Origin: Saksenaea vasiformis B4078
Taxonomy: Eukaryota; Mucoromycota; Mucoromycetes; Mucorales; Saksenaeaceae
Reading direction: 5' to 3'
Length of the DNA: 64,000 nt
Assembly (NCBI GenBank): GCA_000697055.1
Contig: JNDT01002373.1
Span: 1-64,000 of the forward strand
Shown: positions 35,425 through 47,173 of the stretch, in pieces
How positions within the stretch are numbered: the first letter of the stretch is position 1
Layout: each line of letters opens with the position of its first letter
Position numbers and translations under genes: made by a program
Notes under the pieces: model-generated
The model's database searches: none
What the model was told of the DNA's origin: nothing
What the model saw: the letters and a program-made list of their open reading frames with translations, nothing else

Positions 35425-36556
35425 TTAAAATGACACACTCGATGAGTATGGCATATAAGGGAAATACCACAGATGATCATCATTGGTTTCATTGTTGGTA
35501 TTCCACAAGATGTTGTTGTCGACGGGTGTAAGGTTTGGAATGGGCATAGATGTGTTGGTTGTTACGATTGAATTTAATGCAGGATCGGTTGTTGTAAGTA
35601 GCGGCATGTTATCAAGTGTTGCGTCTTCGATGTAATTACCGTTGGTAATCTCGTCTTGATAGTAAAAGGGCTGCATCATCATGGACAATCCTACGTCGGT
35701 CCAGTTTGCACAGTCGGCTTGGTAGCTGCATTCTTCGACAGGCCATGGATCAGCCATGCAGGAATAATCAGGTGTCAATGGCACGTCGGTAGAGGGATCG
35801 ATCATGGTAATATCAGCTGGAGAGGAAGAAGGTTTGGGAATATACTGGAAAGGTTTCGTCAGCAAAAGAGACTGTTGAGGTCTAACACACATAGATGGAG
35901 GAGGAGGAGGTAAATCGCTGTTGGTGGTTGAAACAAGGACGTTCATGTAGGAATCGTAGACGTAGTTACATTCATCAACCCATTGATCGAACGATTCTGT
36001 ATCGATATGCATCATTTGTTGAATAAACTCTCTTTCAACTTTAATTAGTGTAGATCTAGGAATCCAGGAGATGTCTGACCAGTACTTCTAAAAAGAAGTT
36101 GTTAGAAAGAAAAAGAAAAATGTTTGTCAAATTTAAATGAAAAATATAATCTATTTACCAGACCAGGTGATTGTTTATCTTTTGCTTGGTACTTGTATGC
36201 CAGCATAAGTGCAACCGTAAAAATGGAACATGCGGAATCATACGGATCAGTTCGTGGCGGCGACATTGCCAAGAATTTCTGAGCAAACTTAAGACTATTT
36301 ATTGTTTTTTTTTTAAATATAGATGTGATCAGCGTTCATGGATAATTAAAAAGAAAAAAAAAAGAGAGAGATTTCTTTACCTGGTATAAACGACTTCTGG
36401 TGTAGTGTGAACAATATTAAGTAAATGCCGACAATAAGCTGAGAATTTGGATTGACATTCGATACTCCAAGGTGCACCTTTCCATAGACATTGAAATACA
36501 ACGTTACAAAGGTCAGGAAGGTCGTGTGTTGGTTTCAATGATGAACGGTAGGACAT
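35425..36556 (-). CDS. Cyclin-fold protein, Pcl1/Pho80-like
   Basis: Three exons on the minus strand, 36381-36556, 36159-36294 and 35425-36087, all in phase, 324 aa. The N-terminal 130 residues fit a cyclin box of the Pho85-cyclin/cyclin Y type: FSAYCRHLLNIVHTTPEVVY, then ALKFAQKF-like, then DPYDSACSIFTVALMLAYKYQ, and KYWSDISWIPRSTLIKVEREFIQQ, which matches the W.(E/D)ISGI....I..LEREFL pattern. The C-terminal half is low-complexity (Pro/Ser/Asn/Thr-rich with several Met/Tyr) and acidic and may be an activation-like or docking region. The kinase partner is not evident. An (aga)/(aag) repeat lies just upstream at 36618-36700. Confidence 0.68.
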
Positions 36557-39500
36557 GGTCGTAGGTGGTTGTTGTCGTTGTTGTTGTCAAATGCCACGTG
36601 TTTTATGGAAGTATACAAGAAGCAGAAGAAGAGGAAGAGGAAGAGGAAGAAGTAGAAGAAGAACAACAGCAGCAGGAAGAAAGAGAAGAGTGAGAAAAGG
36701 AAACAAAAAGAGTACAAGTGAAAAGAGAAAAAAAAAAAAAGGAAAAGGGAAAGTCAGAAAGAATGAGTAAAATTTATTAGGGAAAAATGAGTACCGTCTG
36801 TGTTAAGTTGAACCTGACGATCACAGTTTGACACACAAATAACCAAACTTAAAAAATTCGGACAATAAAGATAAAAAAAAATTTTTTTATTGGGGACGTG
36901 GAGTAAGACTAGGGATAAAGGAGAGTTTAAGAGGTGCGCCTATGTATTATACATAAGTCTATGAACGGATGTGTGTGTATGTGCGAGTTGTGGGGGACGT
37001 AAGGGGGAGAGACAGTGTGTGTGTGTGTGTATGTGGTGTAGAATTGACCCGTTTCAGGAGGGTAAAAATTGTCCGGGTTGTTGTTGTTCTTCTGTAAAAA
37101 AAAAAAAGGGAAGACTTTTTGTATATTTTGGGGTTACATCCCATTGAAGGCTAGATGAGCACATGTGAGTGACCATAACAACAAACTTAGCCCTCGTACA
37201 CCGATCATTTTTTGCACAACGATCATTCGAAACCGACTTCCTTCTCTCTCTCTCTTTATTTCAAAACGAATTCTTACATCATGACATCCTAGTGCACGAT
37301 AACCATTTCTCAGCCAGTATCTCAAACGTAAAGAAAAAAAAACGTATGACATACTGACCGTAGATCACTTAATTTGCACTAAAAGCTCTTTTGTGATTCT
37401 TATCACATGCAGGGCAAAACTAAAAAAAAAAAAAAAAAAAAAAAACTAATCGCCCTGGAAACTCCGCCAGCATTGCAGCGTAAAAGTGGGACAACGGCAT
37501 GGGCGCCATAGTTACACAAACCGAGACTTTTCTGTGTAACCTCCGACCCAGCGCAGGGGAAGGTCAAGGTGTTACTCAAAAGGAGAGAGTGGAAGACTTT
37601 GAGGAAAAATAGCACAGCCATTTCCCTCTCATCTATTTTCTTTCTTCCTTTTGCTGCGGAGTCCTAGCCCTTGGCGTACCATCATTCTTTTTTTTTCTTA
37701 TCTCCTCTGTGTTGTTATGGGTTTTTTTTTCCCCTTGCGCATTAGCTTTGAAGGGTGAGAAAAAAGAAAACAGGACAACGGTACGACAAGTTTTTTTTTT
37801 TAGACGCACATGATAGTTTAACAGTAATAACTTTTTTGACTGCGCTTAAACTATTTTTTCTTGTTATCTGTCAAACAGTCAGCAGGATAGATTCGAAGTG
37901 AAGCAAAGGGGTTTTTTAGGATTTTCATCCTGCACCAAAAATTGGTTTAACTGGATTCATTGTTGCTTTCTTGGCTTGTTTTTCCTTCCTTTTACATGAC
38001 CGATCCGTCTGTTTGACTGAGTTGTGTCACGAGGAAGCATAATGCTTCGTTTCGTGGCAAAAAAAAAAAAATAGAGTAAAGAAAAGAGCTCAGCTTAGAA
38101 GACACAAAACTAAGGTTAAGTATTATTCTCGTACTTCTTTAACTCCTCCTAATTCAGGTTTGATTCAAGTTCTTGATTAACACAGATGAAATCATGGTTA
38201 TCAATTGTTTCATGTGATGGTAACTTATTCAATCAGCAGGATACAACTAATTTGTCATGGGATAAGTGATGCAGGTGGCGGAAAGACATCAGCGCGCCAC
38301 GAGTTTTTAGGATTCCGAATAGCCTTTCTACTGACACGTTTCCATGTTTGACATTCCCGTAAAAACCAATCGGATCAGACAAAGGAGCCAAAAAAAAAAA
38401 AGGGATCCTGAAAGGATAATAGTAATACGAAAATCGTACCATTCCATCTTTCTTTTTTAAACTTGCTCAACCCATCTGCTCCAAAATAATAAAAAAAAAC
38501 TTTGATGTTATCTTCACTAGAAGAAATCTCAATGTAACCTCATGATTATACGTGTGAACAAAAACAATCGTTACCTCGTGCTGCCTTAAACTTTTACTGC
38601 CCCCCTTTTGTTTAAAACATCACCTTTTTCTTTTTTCTCGTTTCAAATGTCCCGCTTCTGTCAATAATAAAAATTGAGCCAATCAAAATACAATACACTC
38701 TTCCCCCAGTCGACAAAAGGGCTTTTTGGGTAAAAGAAGCTTCGAGTAAACCATGTCGTACGGGTCACAGTAATGGTTTGACAGACAATAAATAGTTTAA
38801 ACAACCATCTTGTACTTCTTGGATCATCTAGAACAAAAAAGCATCGCTTTACATGCCTTATGCTTTGCATAGAACTTGCGTTTTTTTTTTTTTTTGCTGC
38901 GGTTGAACTGTGATTTCATTTTTTTTATATGGATGTTCATTTAACACCTTAACCCATTTTTTTCTTATTGCGTTTCAGTCGATACCATTAGAGAAACACA
39001 AAGTAGTGATGAAAAAAGAAACATAAGCCCCACGTCTTATCTAGAAAACCTTGTGTAAAATATAAGTTTTGCTTGATAAGCATCTATTTCTTTTTCCAGT
39101 CTATTTTTTTTTTCCTTTGAACGCTTAGGTGACAAGAAATAAGGGATGGTTTCCACATATTTATTTAGTTGCTAAGCTGTTCACCTTACTGTTGTCATGC
39201 TGCATGCGGTATTTCATGCGGCGCTAAACTTTATCAGATATTATTTTGCCATTCCTGCAATGGGTTTTTAAGTAAAGCCTCAGAGAACAAATAGACAGTA
39301 GCATTGAAGTGGCGGGGGTAAAAACACATACGTCAGATCTTACTTCCAACCCCCCGTTAGAACTGGACGCCTGCCCGCAGTCATGCAGCAAAAAAAAAAT
39401 AGAGAGGTTGTTCCAAGTAGAAACCTGAGATTTTCACGAATTCTAGATCGTGTGAACCTTACCGATATAATCATACATTGACGTACGCTATGCATTCAAA

Positions 39501-41631
39501 AAGACGCATCATCCGTTTTAAGGCAGCACAAAGTACTGTACCCCAATGGGACATTTGTAAAGTTTAGATGACGATGTCACATCTTTGTCGAACGGAAACT
39601 GGTCCACCGAGTAAAGCATGTGATGTAAGCGTTAACCTTTGCCCTGAACGTATCAAAAAGAAGGTTCTCGCTGTGTGTGTGTGCTTGTACAATTCAGATC
39701 AGACCGTTTCACGCTCCTATCTTTTGGTGTAAAGATGACGTTCATCACAGGTTTTGTGTTTTCCCTTTGCCACGGTTACTCATCAGACCAAATTTATCTT
39801 TTGGCTGCACATGGTTTGACATGACCATATTTTTTTTTCCTTGTCTTTGTTTTTCTTGTTAATGTCCCGGTCTAGTAAAAACAGTGTTGGATTTTTAGAA
39901 ACTGTACGATCACCTGCAGTATCGAACTTGAGGCGAACCTAAAGAAAAGCTACATCTCCTACAACAAAAGAAAATAAAAACAATTGTGTCATAACAGAAC
40001 ATAACCGTCTGTTTCACAGTTCTTTTTTCTTTTTCTCTTTTTTTATTCTTCTCTTTACAGACTTCTTTAGGATGCGTCCTTAGATGGTGACACCTCCAGC
40101 ACGGTCTTGTGGAGCAAAGGTAAGGGTGTTAATAGGAGTAAAAGTTTTGGGTAATAAAAGCGATGTTCAAAACGGAGTTGATTGGGTTAAAATGGGAGAC
40201 ATCCCATCATCAAGCGCAACTCCTATCGGTAGATGGATGCAGATGAACTGCGCGATGCCGGAACGGAAACCTTTTAGCCGGCGCCAAATCTTACACGGAC
40301 GAAAGAGCCGGCAGCTACCACCACAAAATAGTTCACTGACTAAATTTTCTTTATGTCAATAGTGAGATATACGTGTCCAGTGTGGCACCATGGTACAACC
40401 AACCTATTTCCTACCCGCGCTAGCCTCAAAAAGAAATAGATGATCAAGTGTAAAGCATCGTCGTCATAGCTAGCCGGAAACGACCCTGAGAAAACAATTC
40501 TTTTTTTTTAAAAAAAAAAGCTCACTTCGAGGAGATCTTGCCATGACACGTTCCAATCAGGTTCCAAGGAAGATATTACGCTTCATGCATTTCTCTAACC
40601 GTACTTTGCATAGGACTGTGCTGTTTCGAAAGCAATTTTTGTGTTGGCCAATAGCATCAGTCTGCACTGACCCCAGAGAGCAGGTTGAGCCACACCCAGC
40701 ATGTTACTTACCAAGAGAGAAGGAGGGTGCTAACTCCCTTCCTCTTCACAATTCCTTTATATTGGGAATTAATTATTCGGTGCATACTCTACGATTAACT
40801 CCCTCAAACGTGATTTTTCAAGCAACACGAATTGACAGGGCGAAAATAGGATGGCATTGTCCATCGTGACAAGCCGTTAGGATAGGCGATTCTTCGTAAT
40901 ACGCGACAAAAAGTTCACCAAAGCGACCAGATCGTCCTCTTTTTTTTTTTTTTTCGACAGTAGAGTCACTCTAGTTCTTTTACGTCCCCGCTTTATTTGT
41001 TTCAATAAAATGTGTCAATGAGAAGAAGGAGAATATTTGATTTGATACAGTCTAATGGATTTCCCTACAACGGTATCGTTGCTAGTGTGGTATGCGAAGA
41101 TGCTGTGCCTACATCTCGACATGCTAAAGTCAGCTGAAACCTCTTTTCGTGTCCAGATAATTAAGAAATATAAGGAGGAGAGAGAGAGGATGATGATGGA
41201 CTCGCAACCTAGAGTGGATGTAATTCCGCTGCGAGATATCGTAATATGTAATGCCGTGGAAAACTTTTTATCTTCAGCCTGTTTTCGGCGAACAAACTTA
41301 GTTCGTTTATTAGTGATGTTAAATCATAGGTCCTTTAGCGGAATTTAGTGGCGGGGGATTTCGAGCTTTCCTAACAAAAACCAGCAAAAAAAGGGAGTGA
41401 GGGAAGGGCAGGAGCACGCCTTCGGAGTTGAAGCACGCTCTGTCGTGACTTCTAAAAAAGGATGGAACAGTGGTTGGGAAATTGAAAAGAAAAAAAAACG
41501 AGGGAAAAAGAAAAAAAGAAAGAGGAGGGAGAAACGCATAATTGATAAAACATGTAAGGATCGTCAGTGACGAAACGGCGTTTTATCCTAAGCATGTGGT
41601 GTAATATAGGGGGAGACATTGTCAACTAGTC
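36557..41631. other. 5 kb gene desert
   Basis: No frame over about 110 residues and no recognised motif on either strand. Features seen: purine runs (aag)n at 36618-36740; a (gt)n run at about 37014-37031; A-run of about 26 at 37419-37444; many 10-17 base A or T runs. The frame 41055-41348 (+) has some coding character but no family. No tRNA, 5S or snRNA pattern was found by eye. It could hold long regulatory DNA, an unrecognised non-coding RNA, or decayed sequence. Confidence 0.5.
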
Positions 41632-42916
41632 ATGGGACCCGCAGGAAGCGGCAAGGTATGGACATGAAAGGGCGATGAGGTTGGAGTCTCAAGTTGTGTA
41701 ATTTGTTATGTTAGTCCACTTACTGCGCAACAATGATGACGCATTGTCAAACGACGGGTCGTCGAGTTCACCTTGTTAATCTTGATCCGGCAGCTGAGAA
41801 CTTTGAATATGAGCCGACCATCGGTAGGTTCAGGGAGGAGGAATACAGAGGGATTATCTAAGCCAAGATCAGCATTCATGGGATATCTGTAATTAGATAT
41901 CCGGGAACTTATTACACTGGAGGATGTCATGGAAGAGTTGGATTATGGACCGAATGGTGGGCTGATTTACTGTCTCGAGTGAGTTTGTTTTTGGGAAGCA
42001 AGGGACTTTACGTGAAGTGACACGTGTTTTTAGGTTTTTGTTGAACAATATTGATTGGTTTGAGGAAGAGATTGGTAATTATGATGATGACTATCTTATC
42101 ATCGATTGCCCTGGACAAATTGAATTGTACACCCATTTCCCCATCATGCGCCGAATTTGTGAAACGCTTTCAAGATGGAATATGACGATCTGCGGGGTTT
42201 ACTGTCTCGAATCACAATTTATTGAGGACAAGAACAAGTATTTTTCTGGTGTACTTAGTGCTATGAGTGCTATGGTGAACTTGGAAATTCCTCATGTCAA
42301 CGTGATGACGAAGATGGATTTGATCCAAGGCGATTACGGCAATAAAAAAGAAGAAGGAGAGGGAGGAGAAGAGAAAGAGGATGAAGAAAGTAAAAAGGAA
42401 CGTAAACGAAGAAGACGAAGGCAATGGGAAAAGGCAATGACGGAACGTGAGCTGGAACGATACCTTGAACCAGATCCGCTATTGATTGCGGAAGAAGCCG
42501 GTGCGGCAAGTGATAGAGAAAGCCGCAGTGCAAGGAGTTTGAAATTCGATGCATTAAACCAGGCGATTGTACAACTGGTAAGAAGAAGAATAATAAATAA
42601 AAGAGACAGAGATGGATTATTATTATGATTATTGCTGACATACTATTTTTCTTCTTTCTAGATTGATGATTACAGTATGGTCAGTTTTATACCGTTGAAT
42701 ATTACAGATGAAGACTCTGTTGAATATGTACTTTCAAGTGTCGATCACGCAATGCAATATGGAGAAGATCTCGAACCAAAGGTAAGAAAATGATTGCTTT
42801 GTTTTGATTGTTGCTGTTGTCATCTATGCTAATATGCACATCTTTTTCTTTCTTTTCCTATTACTCTTGTTTACAATGATATCCAGGAGCCGGACGATCT
42901 AGTTGAATATGAGTAA
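41632..42916 (+). CDS. GPN3: GPN-loop GTPase 3
   Basis: GTPase that assists nuclear import and assembly of RNA polymerases. From the ATG at 41632 the first exon reads MGPAGSGK (P-loop), joined over an intron to [11 protein letters not shown]. Further exons give [38 protein letters not shown] (the GPN signature), [20 protein letters not shown] (G3), [10 protein letters not shown] (G4), and at the end [13 protein letters not shown] and EPDDLVEYE. Most family members begin about seven residues earlier (a short stretch before MGPAGSGK); a tiny upstream exon may be missed. A Lys/Glu/Arg-rich insert of about 40 residues (42340-42430) follows the G4 region. Confidence 0.93.
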
Positions 42917-43471
42917 ATAAGGAGGAAAGAAAACCCATTTATGCCGATAACACAAAAAAAGTAAAAAGAAATATAAAGTCATTAAAGGAGGAAAAAGAAG
43001 TTGGCTATTCGTCAACCAAAAAAAAAAAAAAGGGGGGAACGCTTATTGATGCTGCACACCATTTCTTTCTTTCTTTTTTTTTTTTTTTTTGGGCGGAGAG
43101 CTGAGGCCGAAATACATTTTTTTTTTCTTGTCTTTTTTGCGCGAACCTTTCTTTTTTTTTTTTCTTTTCCTTTCCTTTCCTTTTTTCTCTTTTACTTCTT
43201 ACACTTTTTTTTTTTTTTACTGTTCTGTTATATATACAATTTATACATTATTCTTAAAGATTTGGTACACTGGCTCCACACATGCACCTTTTCTCTTTTA
43301 CCCACGAATTTTAAGAAGGATTATTAGCTTATTACCCACATATTTGTGTATATACCCTTAACCTGTATAGTTCTTCCAGAGTTGTCATAAATCTCGGTTT
43401 TCTCTCACATACATAACTCTTCCCTTTCATTTAGACTTCTTTTTTTTATTCTTCTTCGTCTTACTTTTACT
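42917..43471. other. Intergenic, T-rich
   Basis: About 0.55 kb of very T-rich sequence (runs at 43074-43090, 43121-43130, 43152-43163, 43205-43220) between GPN3 and the Bni4-like gene. Long frames here are artefacts of homopolymer composition. Confidence 0.6.
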
Positions 43472-45035
43472 ATGACAACCATGATTCAACAACAACAAAA
43501 CCCAAACACACTACACCATGAGGATGCGGATGAAGATGTTGCACTAGCTAATTTCCTTACTTGCAAGTTACGGTTAGACCAGGCAAGTATATATCCTCCC
43601 CTTTACTTTCTTTTTCTGTTGTGCATGTTGTGGTTTCATTTTCCAGAAAGGACCACGAAACGAAAGTGCCGTTGCCACTTTTGGTAGCTGGTTTATTTTT
43701 AAATTATGCACTCTTTTATTTATCAAACCTCTTTATCTTTTTTTTTTCCCAACTTCTCCTTACCTGTCTCCTGAATTACTGATCTCATGACGTTTAGGCG
43801 CAAGATTCTTGGACTCCCATGCCAGCCGATTGGGCTAACTACTATTACCAAGCCTATCAACAGCAAGTATATAGTTTACACTACATGCAACAACAACAAC
43901 AACAGAACATGTACTATCCACAACAAGTACGCCGACCATCACGACCACGTACATCGAGTAATCCTGGAAGATCATCCTACTCATCCTCCTCATCGGGAAC
44001 GATACCCAATGTACGTAAAGAAACTCGACCAAAACCACCACGACGTGAAACAGCGGATCCTGCAAGACGCTTGAGAATGACACAGCGTCTACCTTCGGAA
44101 ACCTCGCTTCCTACTGGACGACCGCCTTCTCTTTCCTCGTCGACTCGTCGCTCCTCTATTACCTCCTCCATTTCTACAACCTCTCGTACGACTGTCTCCG
44201 TGCAATCCGATATTGGAAAGCCATCGTTGACCAAACGGTTACGCAAAGTATTTAGTATGAGCCATCTCCGATCTTCTTCCGGAGACGATGATCGACAATC
44301 CGTTCGCTCAATCGTTTCTACTAAAACCAATGCTTCCACGCGACGAAGACGATCGTTGACCCTGGGTGGTCTTTTTCAACGAAAATCCATGATCTCCGAT
44401 ATTCCCCCAGTAGAAGAAGAAGAAGGAAAACGACCGACACTTTCAGTAGATACCTCAAACGATGATACCCATGTGGTTCAAAAAGGCATATTAAAGCGTA
44501 AGTAAAAAACCCCCCAAAAAAATGGTTTGGAGCAGACACTTGAACCTTTTTATTCTTAGCTCCACGTGTTTGCCCGGATTCACCGTGTTCTACTGAAACT
44601 TCTTTTCCAAGGCCATGTTTGGTAGATGCTTTACCATCGCCTACCCCTTCTTCTTCAACCATCTCTTCCACCGTGCAAAAAAATGTGACACGACGATTTT
44701 CTGATGATGACGAAGAAGGAGGAGGAGATCCTCGCCATCTCGATGGATTGTTAAAATTACGTGGATCACCTAAATTAAAGCCAGCCATGTCTTCCACCAG
44801 TTCAGTTGTATCAGAACAACCCCAACGAGCACGACGTATCCAGTTCTGTAATACCATCCAGGTCCATGAGACACTGGCTGCATCTGAATACGATCGAAGG
44901 TGTGATCCCAACGCAACATGTCAAAAACTATCACCCATGTTAGCCATGAAGATCAAGCAGGAACTCAATGAATACAAACTGAACAACATGGAAGTCCATG
45001 CCGAGAGTCGTCAATTTACCCATTTCTTTTTGTAA
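43472..45035 (+). CDS. Ser-rich protein with C-terminal Bni4-type motif; possible PP1 regulator
   Basis: Three exons: 43472-43582, 43798 to about 44497, and about 44563-45035. Exon 1 starts MTTMIQQQQNP. The body is Gln-, Ser- and Arg-rich with many RRxS sites. The only conserved block is the last 75 residues: RRIQFCNTIQVHETLAAS, EYDRR, ATCQKLSPMLAMKIKQELNEYK, and the end SRQFTHFFL. This resembles, from memory, the C-terminal motif shared by fungal Bni4-like proteins that target the PP1 phosphatase Glc7 to the septin/bud-neck region; RRIQF also fits an RVxF PP1-docking motif. Intron 1 uses a GC donor (cag/gcaagt). The assignment rests on one motif. Confidence 0.6.
43583..43797 (+). other. Predicted GC-AG intron of the Bni4-like gene
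   Basis: Exon 1 ends ...gaccag and the intron begins gcaagt. It ends tttag before gcgcaagattcttgg. Using GC keeps the frame (exon 1 is 111 bases, phase 0). The nearby GT four bases further would break the frame with the only acceptor. At 215 bases it is longer than the other introns here, which are about 44-65 bases in most cases. Confidence 0.65.
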
Positions 45036-47173
45036 GAGAAAACACATACTCACACACTTATACACACACACACACACACACACGCGCACACGCAAATACA
45101 TATTCTCTCTCTCTCTCGCCCCCACTTTTTTTTCTTTGTCTCGTTTTTCTTTTCTTTTTTTTTAAAAAAAAATACAAAAAAATAAGTAAAGAATAAAAAT
45201 ATAAAAGATGTCGTTACTGCGGTGTCGTCCTGACGACCTCATCTCCTTTGAACAGGATTACATGTTATTTTGGTCCATATCACCAAAAAGATCGTCATTG
45301 TGTCACATCAAATCATGAGGACGGCAACGGTGCAAGCGACAGTAAGCGGTAAAGATCGACTATCTACATTACATGCGTCTGATAATTATTAGCTTCTTAC
45401 AGTTTGAGCTCCAACAGTTACAAGATCCTCTACCAGATGAACTAGACTCTTTGAAACAATGCAACCCCGTGTAAGATACCTTCTTTTTTTTTTTGCGTGT
45501 GGATGTATTCTTTATGCTCGAGCACTTGGGGGATTGGTACGTACGAACTAAAAAAAAAGTTGCAGCACTCCTTGATTAGAGAGATGTGTCGTGCTTTGAG
45601 CGCAGTTTTTTTTCCCCGCCTCTCCAAAAGTTGGACCTACTCACCTGAAGATCAACGGCCGATTTCGGTAGTCGTCTCGTCCGTTGCTGCTAGCCATACG
45701 AATCGGTCAAAAAATTTGACGCAGAGCCCCTTTGAGTATAACGCTTTGCTTATTCGATTGTGCAGATTGATCTTCTTCTACACTGTCATCTGATCTAATC
45801 GGTCTCACGCAGCTAAGCCCTTCATAAACCTTTTCAGTCATCTGGCACGTCTCTCTCTTTGTCTGTCGTTCCTGTCGTCAGCCAGAGCAATGTACCAATT
45901 TTTTTTTTTGCCAAAATGAGTAACTCATCCTCTCTACACATAAAATGGTGTCATCTTCAGCTTGTTTGTTGCTATTTCGGAAGTAACACTGAAAAGGAAA
46001 TGGAAATGGACGTACATACTCCGGTGGGTTGACAGAAGATGAGATGGTAAAAGATCTGATAACACTGGTCGTCTTACTTTATAACCTCGAAAGGGTAGAT
46101 AGTCCGGAAAAAAAAAGTCGACAGAACTGGCGCGATAATGACCAGTTTATTATTATTATTATCATCACCTTCGTCAGACAACCTGGTGGCGTATCCGTTT
46201 ACTAATGCAAACATCCGTTGCCTCCGATTCGTCTCCCGTATGTGGCATGGCTCTCCGTTTGCCACTACTACACTGGAAGATATCGTACGGCTGGTTTGAA
46301 ATGACAGTGTCAAATAAAAAATAGAGAGATTCATTGGCAGCGTTGCGCGTAGCCTATACACTAGCGGGAAGGTTCTTCTCTGTATCTGTAGACAGGCTCA
46401 CTAACTTGGCGATCAAGATCTGACAATGCTTATGGGACTAACGTGGCTAAGTTCTCACAGTTGGCATTGTGATCAAAATCATGCATAAGCAGTATCGGTA
46501 AAAGCAATCATCTGATGCTTCCCTTACCATTCATTTTGTTATTGCCCGCCTTAAACATTTTTAAATACGTACGTACATAACTCTTTTGTCAGATCATGAC
46601 ATCCTCATGGGAACAACGGTCGCGACTGAAAAAGAAAAATCCTTTTGGAGACCTTGGGCATGGTTTCCGTTTCTCCAACGACTCAACTAATTTATCCTTC
46701 TTACTTTTCGAACATTTATTGTCTGATCCAAAAACGCCACCATGATCAGACAGACAGACAGACAGACTGACTCAGCTTACACTTGAAAGCAGTCTATTTG
46801 AGACATGATGTGGACTTGGTTCCCCCCCTCCTCTTTCATTCCGACGCGACAATTTGTCAAACCGACATGAAATCCACGTGGAAAAAAAATAGCCATAGTT
46901 CCCCAATGCATGGAAATAAGCGTTTTCTCAATTCATAACTTATCATCCATCCACTACGCAAAGCCATTCAAGCAAAAATCCTCAAGTGATGGGGTTTGTG
47001 CGACAGTGGAATGGGGCCAGGCAAAATTCCTGTGAGTGACCGCTTTTCCTCATGCAAGCGGTGTCTGAATGAAGACAGCTCTCCGAGTTGTATACAAAAA
47101 ATAATAATAATAATAAATCTCTTTGCTGTCTTGGGGTTTATATTGAACTTTGCCAACCAAACAAAACACCAGT
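45036..47173. other. Intergenic, no supported gene
   Basis: About 2.1 kb. Contains a (ca)n run at 45061-45082, a (ct)n run at 45104-45116, and a (caga)n run at about 46748-46766. A plus-strand ATG at 45208 opens a short peptide (MSLLRCRPDDLISFEQ) and a further coding-like patch lies at 45400-45470, but both soon meet stops and no splice path gave a known protein. Confidence 0.45.

Noticed and set aside
36557..41631. Search for tRNA, 5S rRNA and snRNA genes in the gene desert
   Set aside because: No T-loop like ggttcgantcc in a foldable context, no 5S or U-snRNA conserved words found by eye; a covariance search would be needed to exclude divergent ones.
45208..45476. Possible acetyltransferase-like start (MSLLRCRPDD)
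   Set aside because: The similarity to Naa10/Naa20 starts covers about ten residues only; following sequence has stops and no acetyl-CoA motif.
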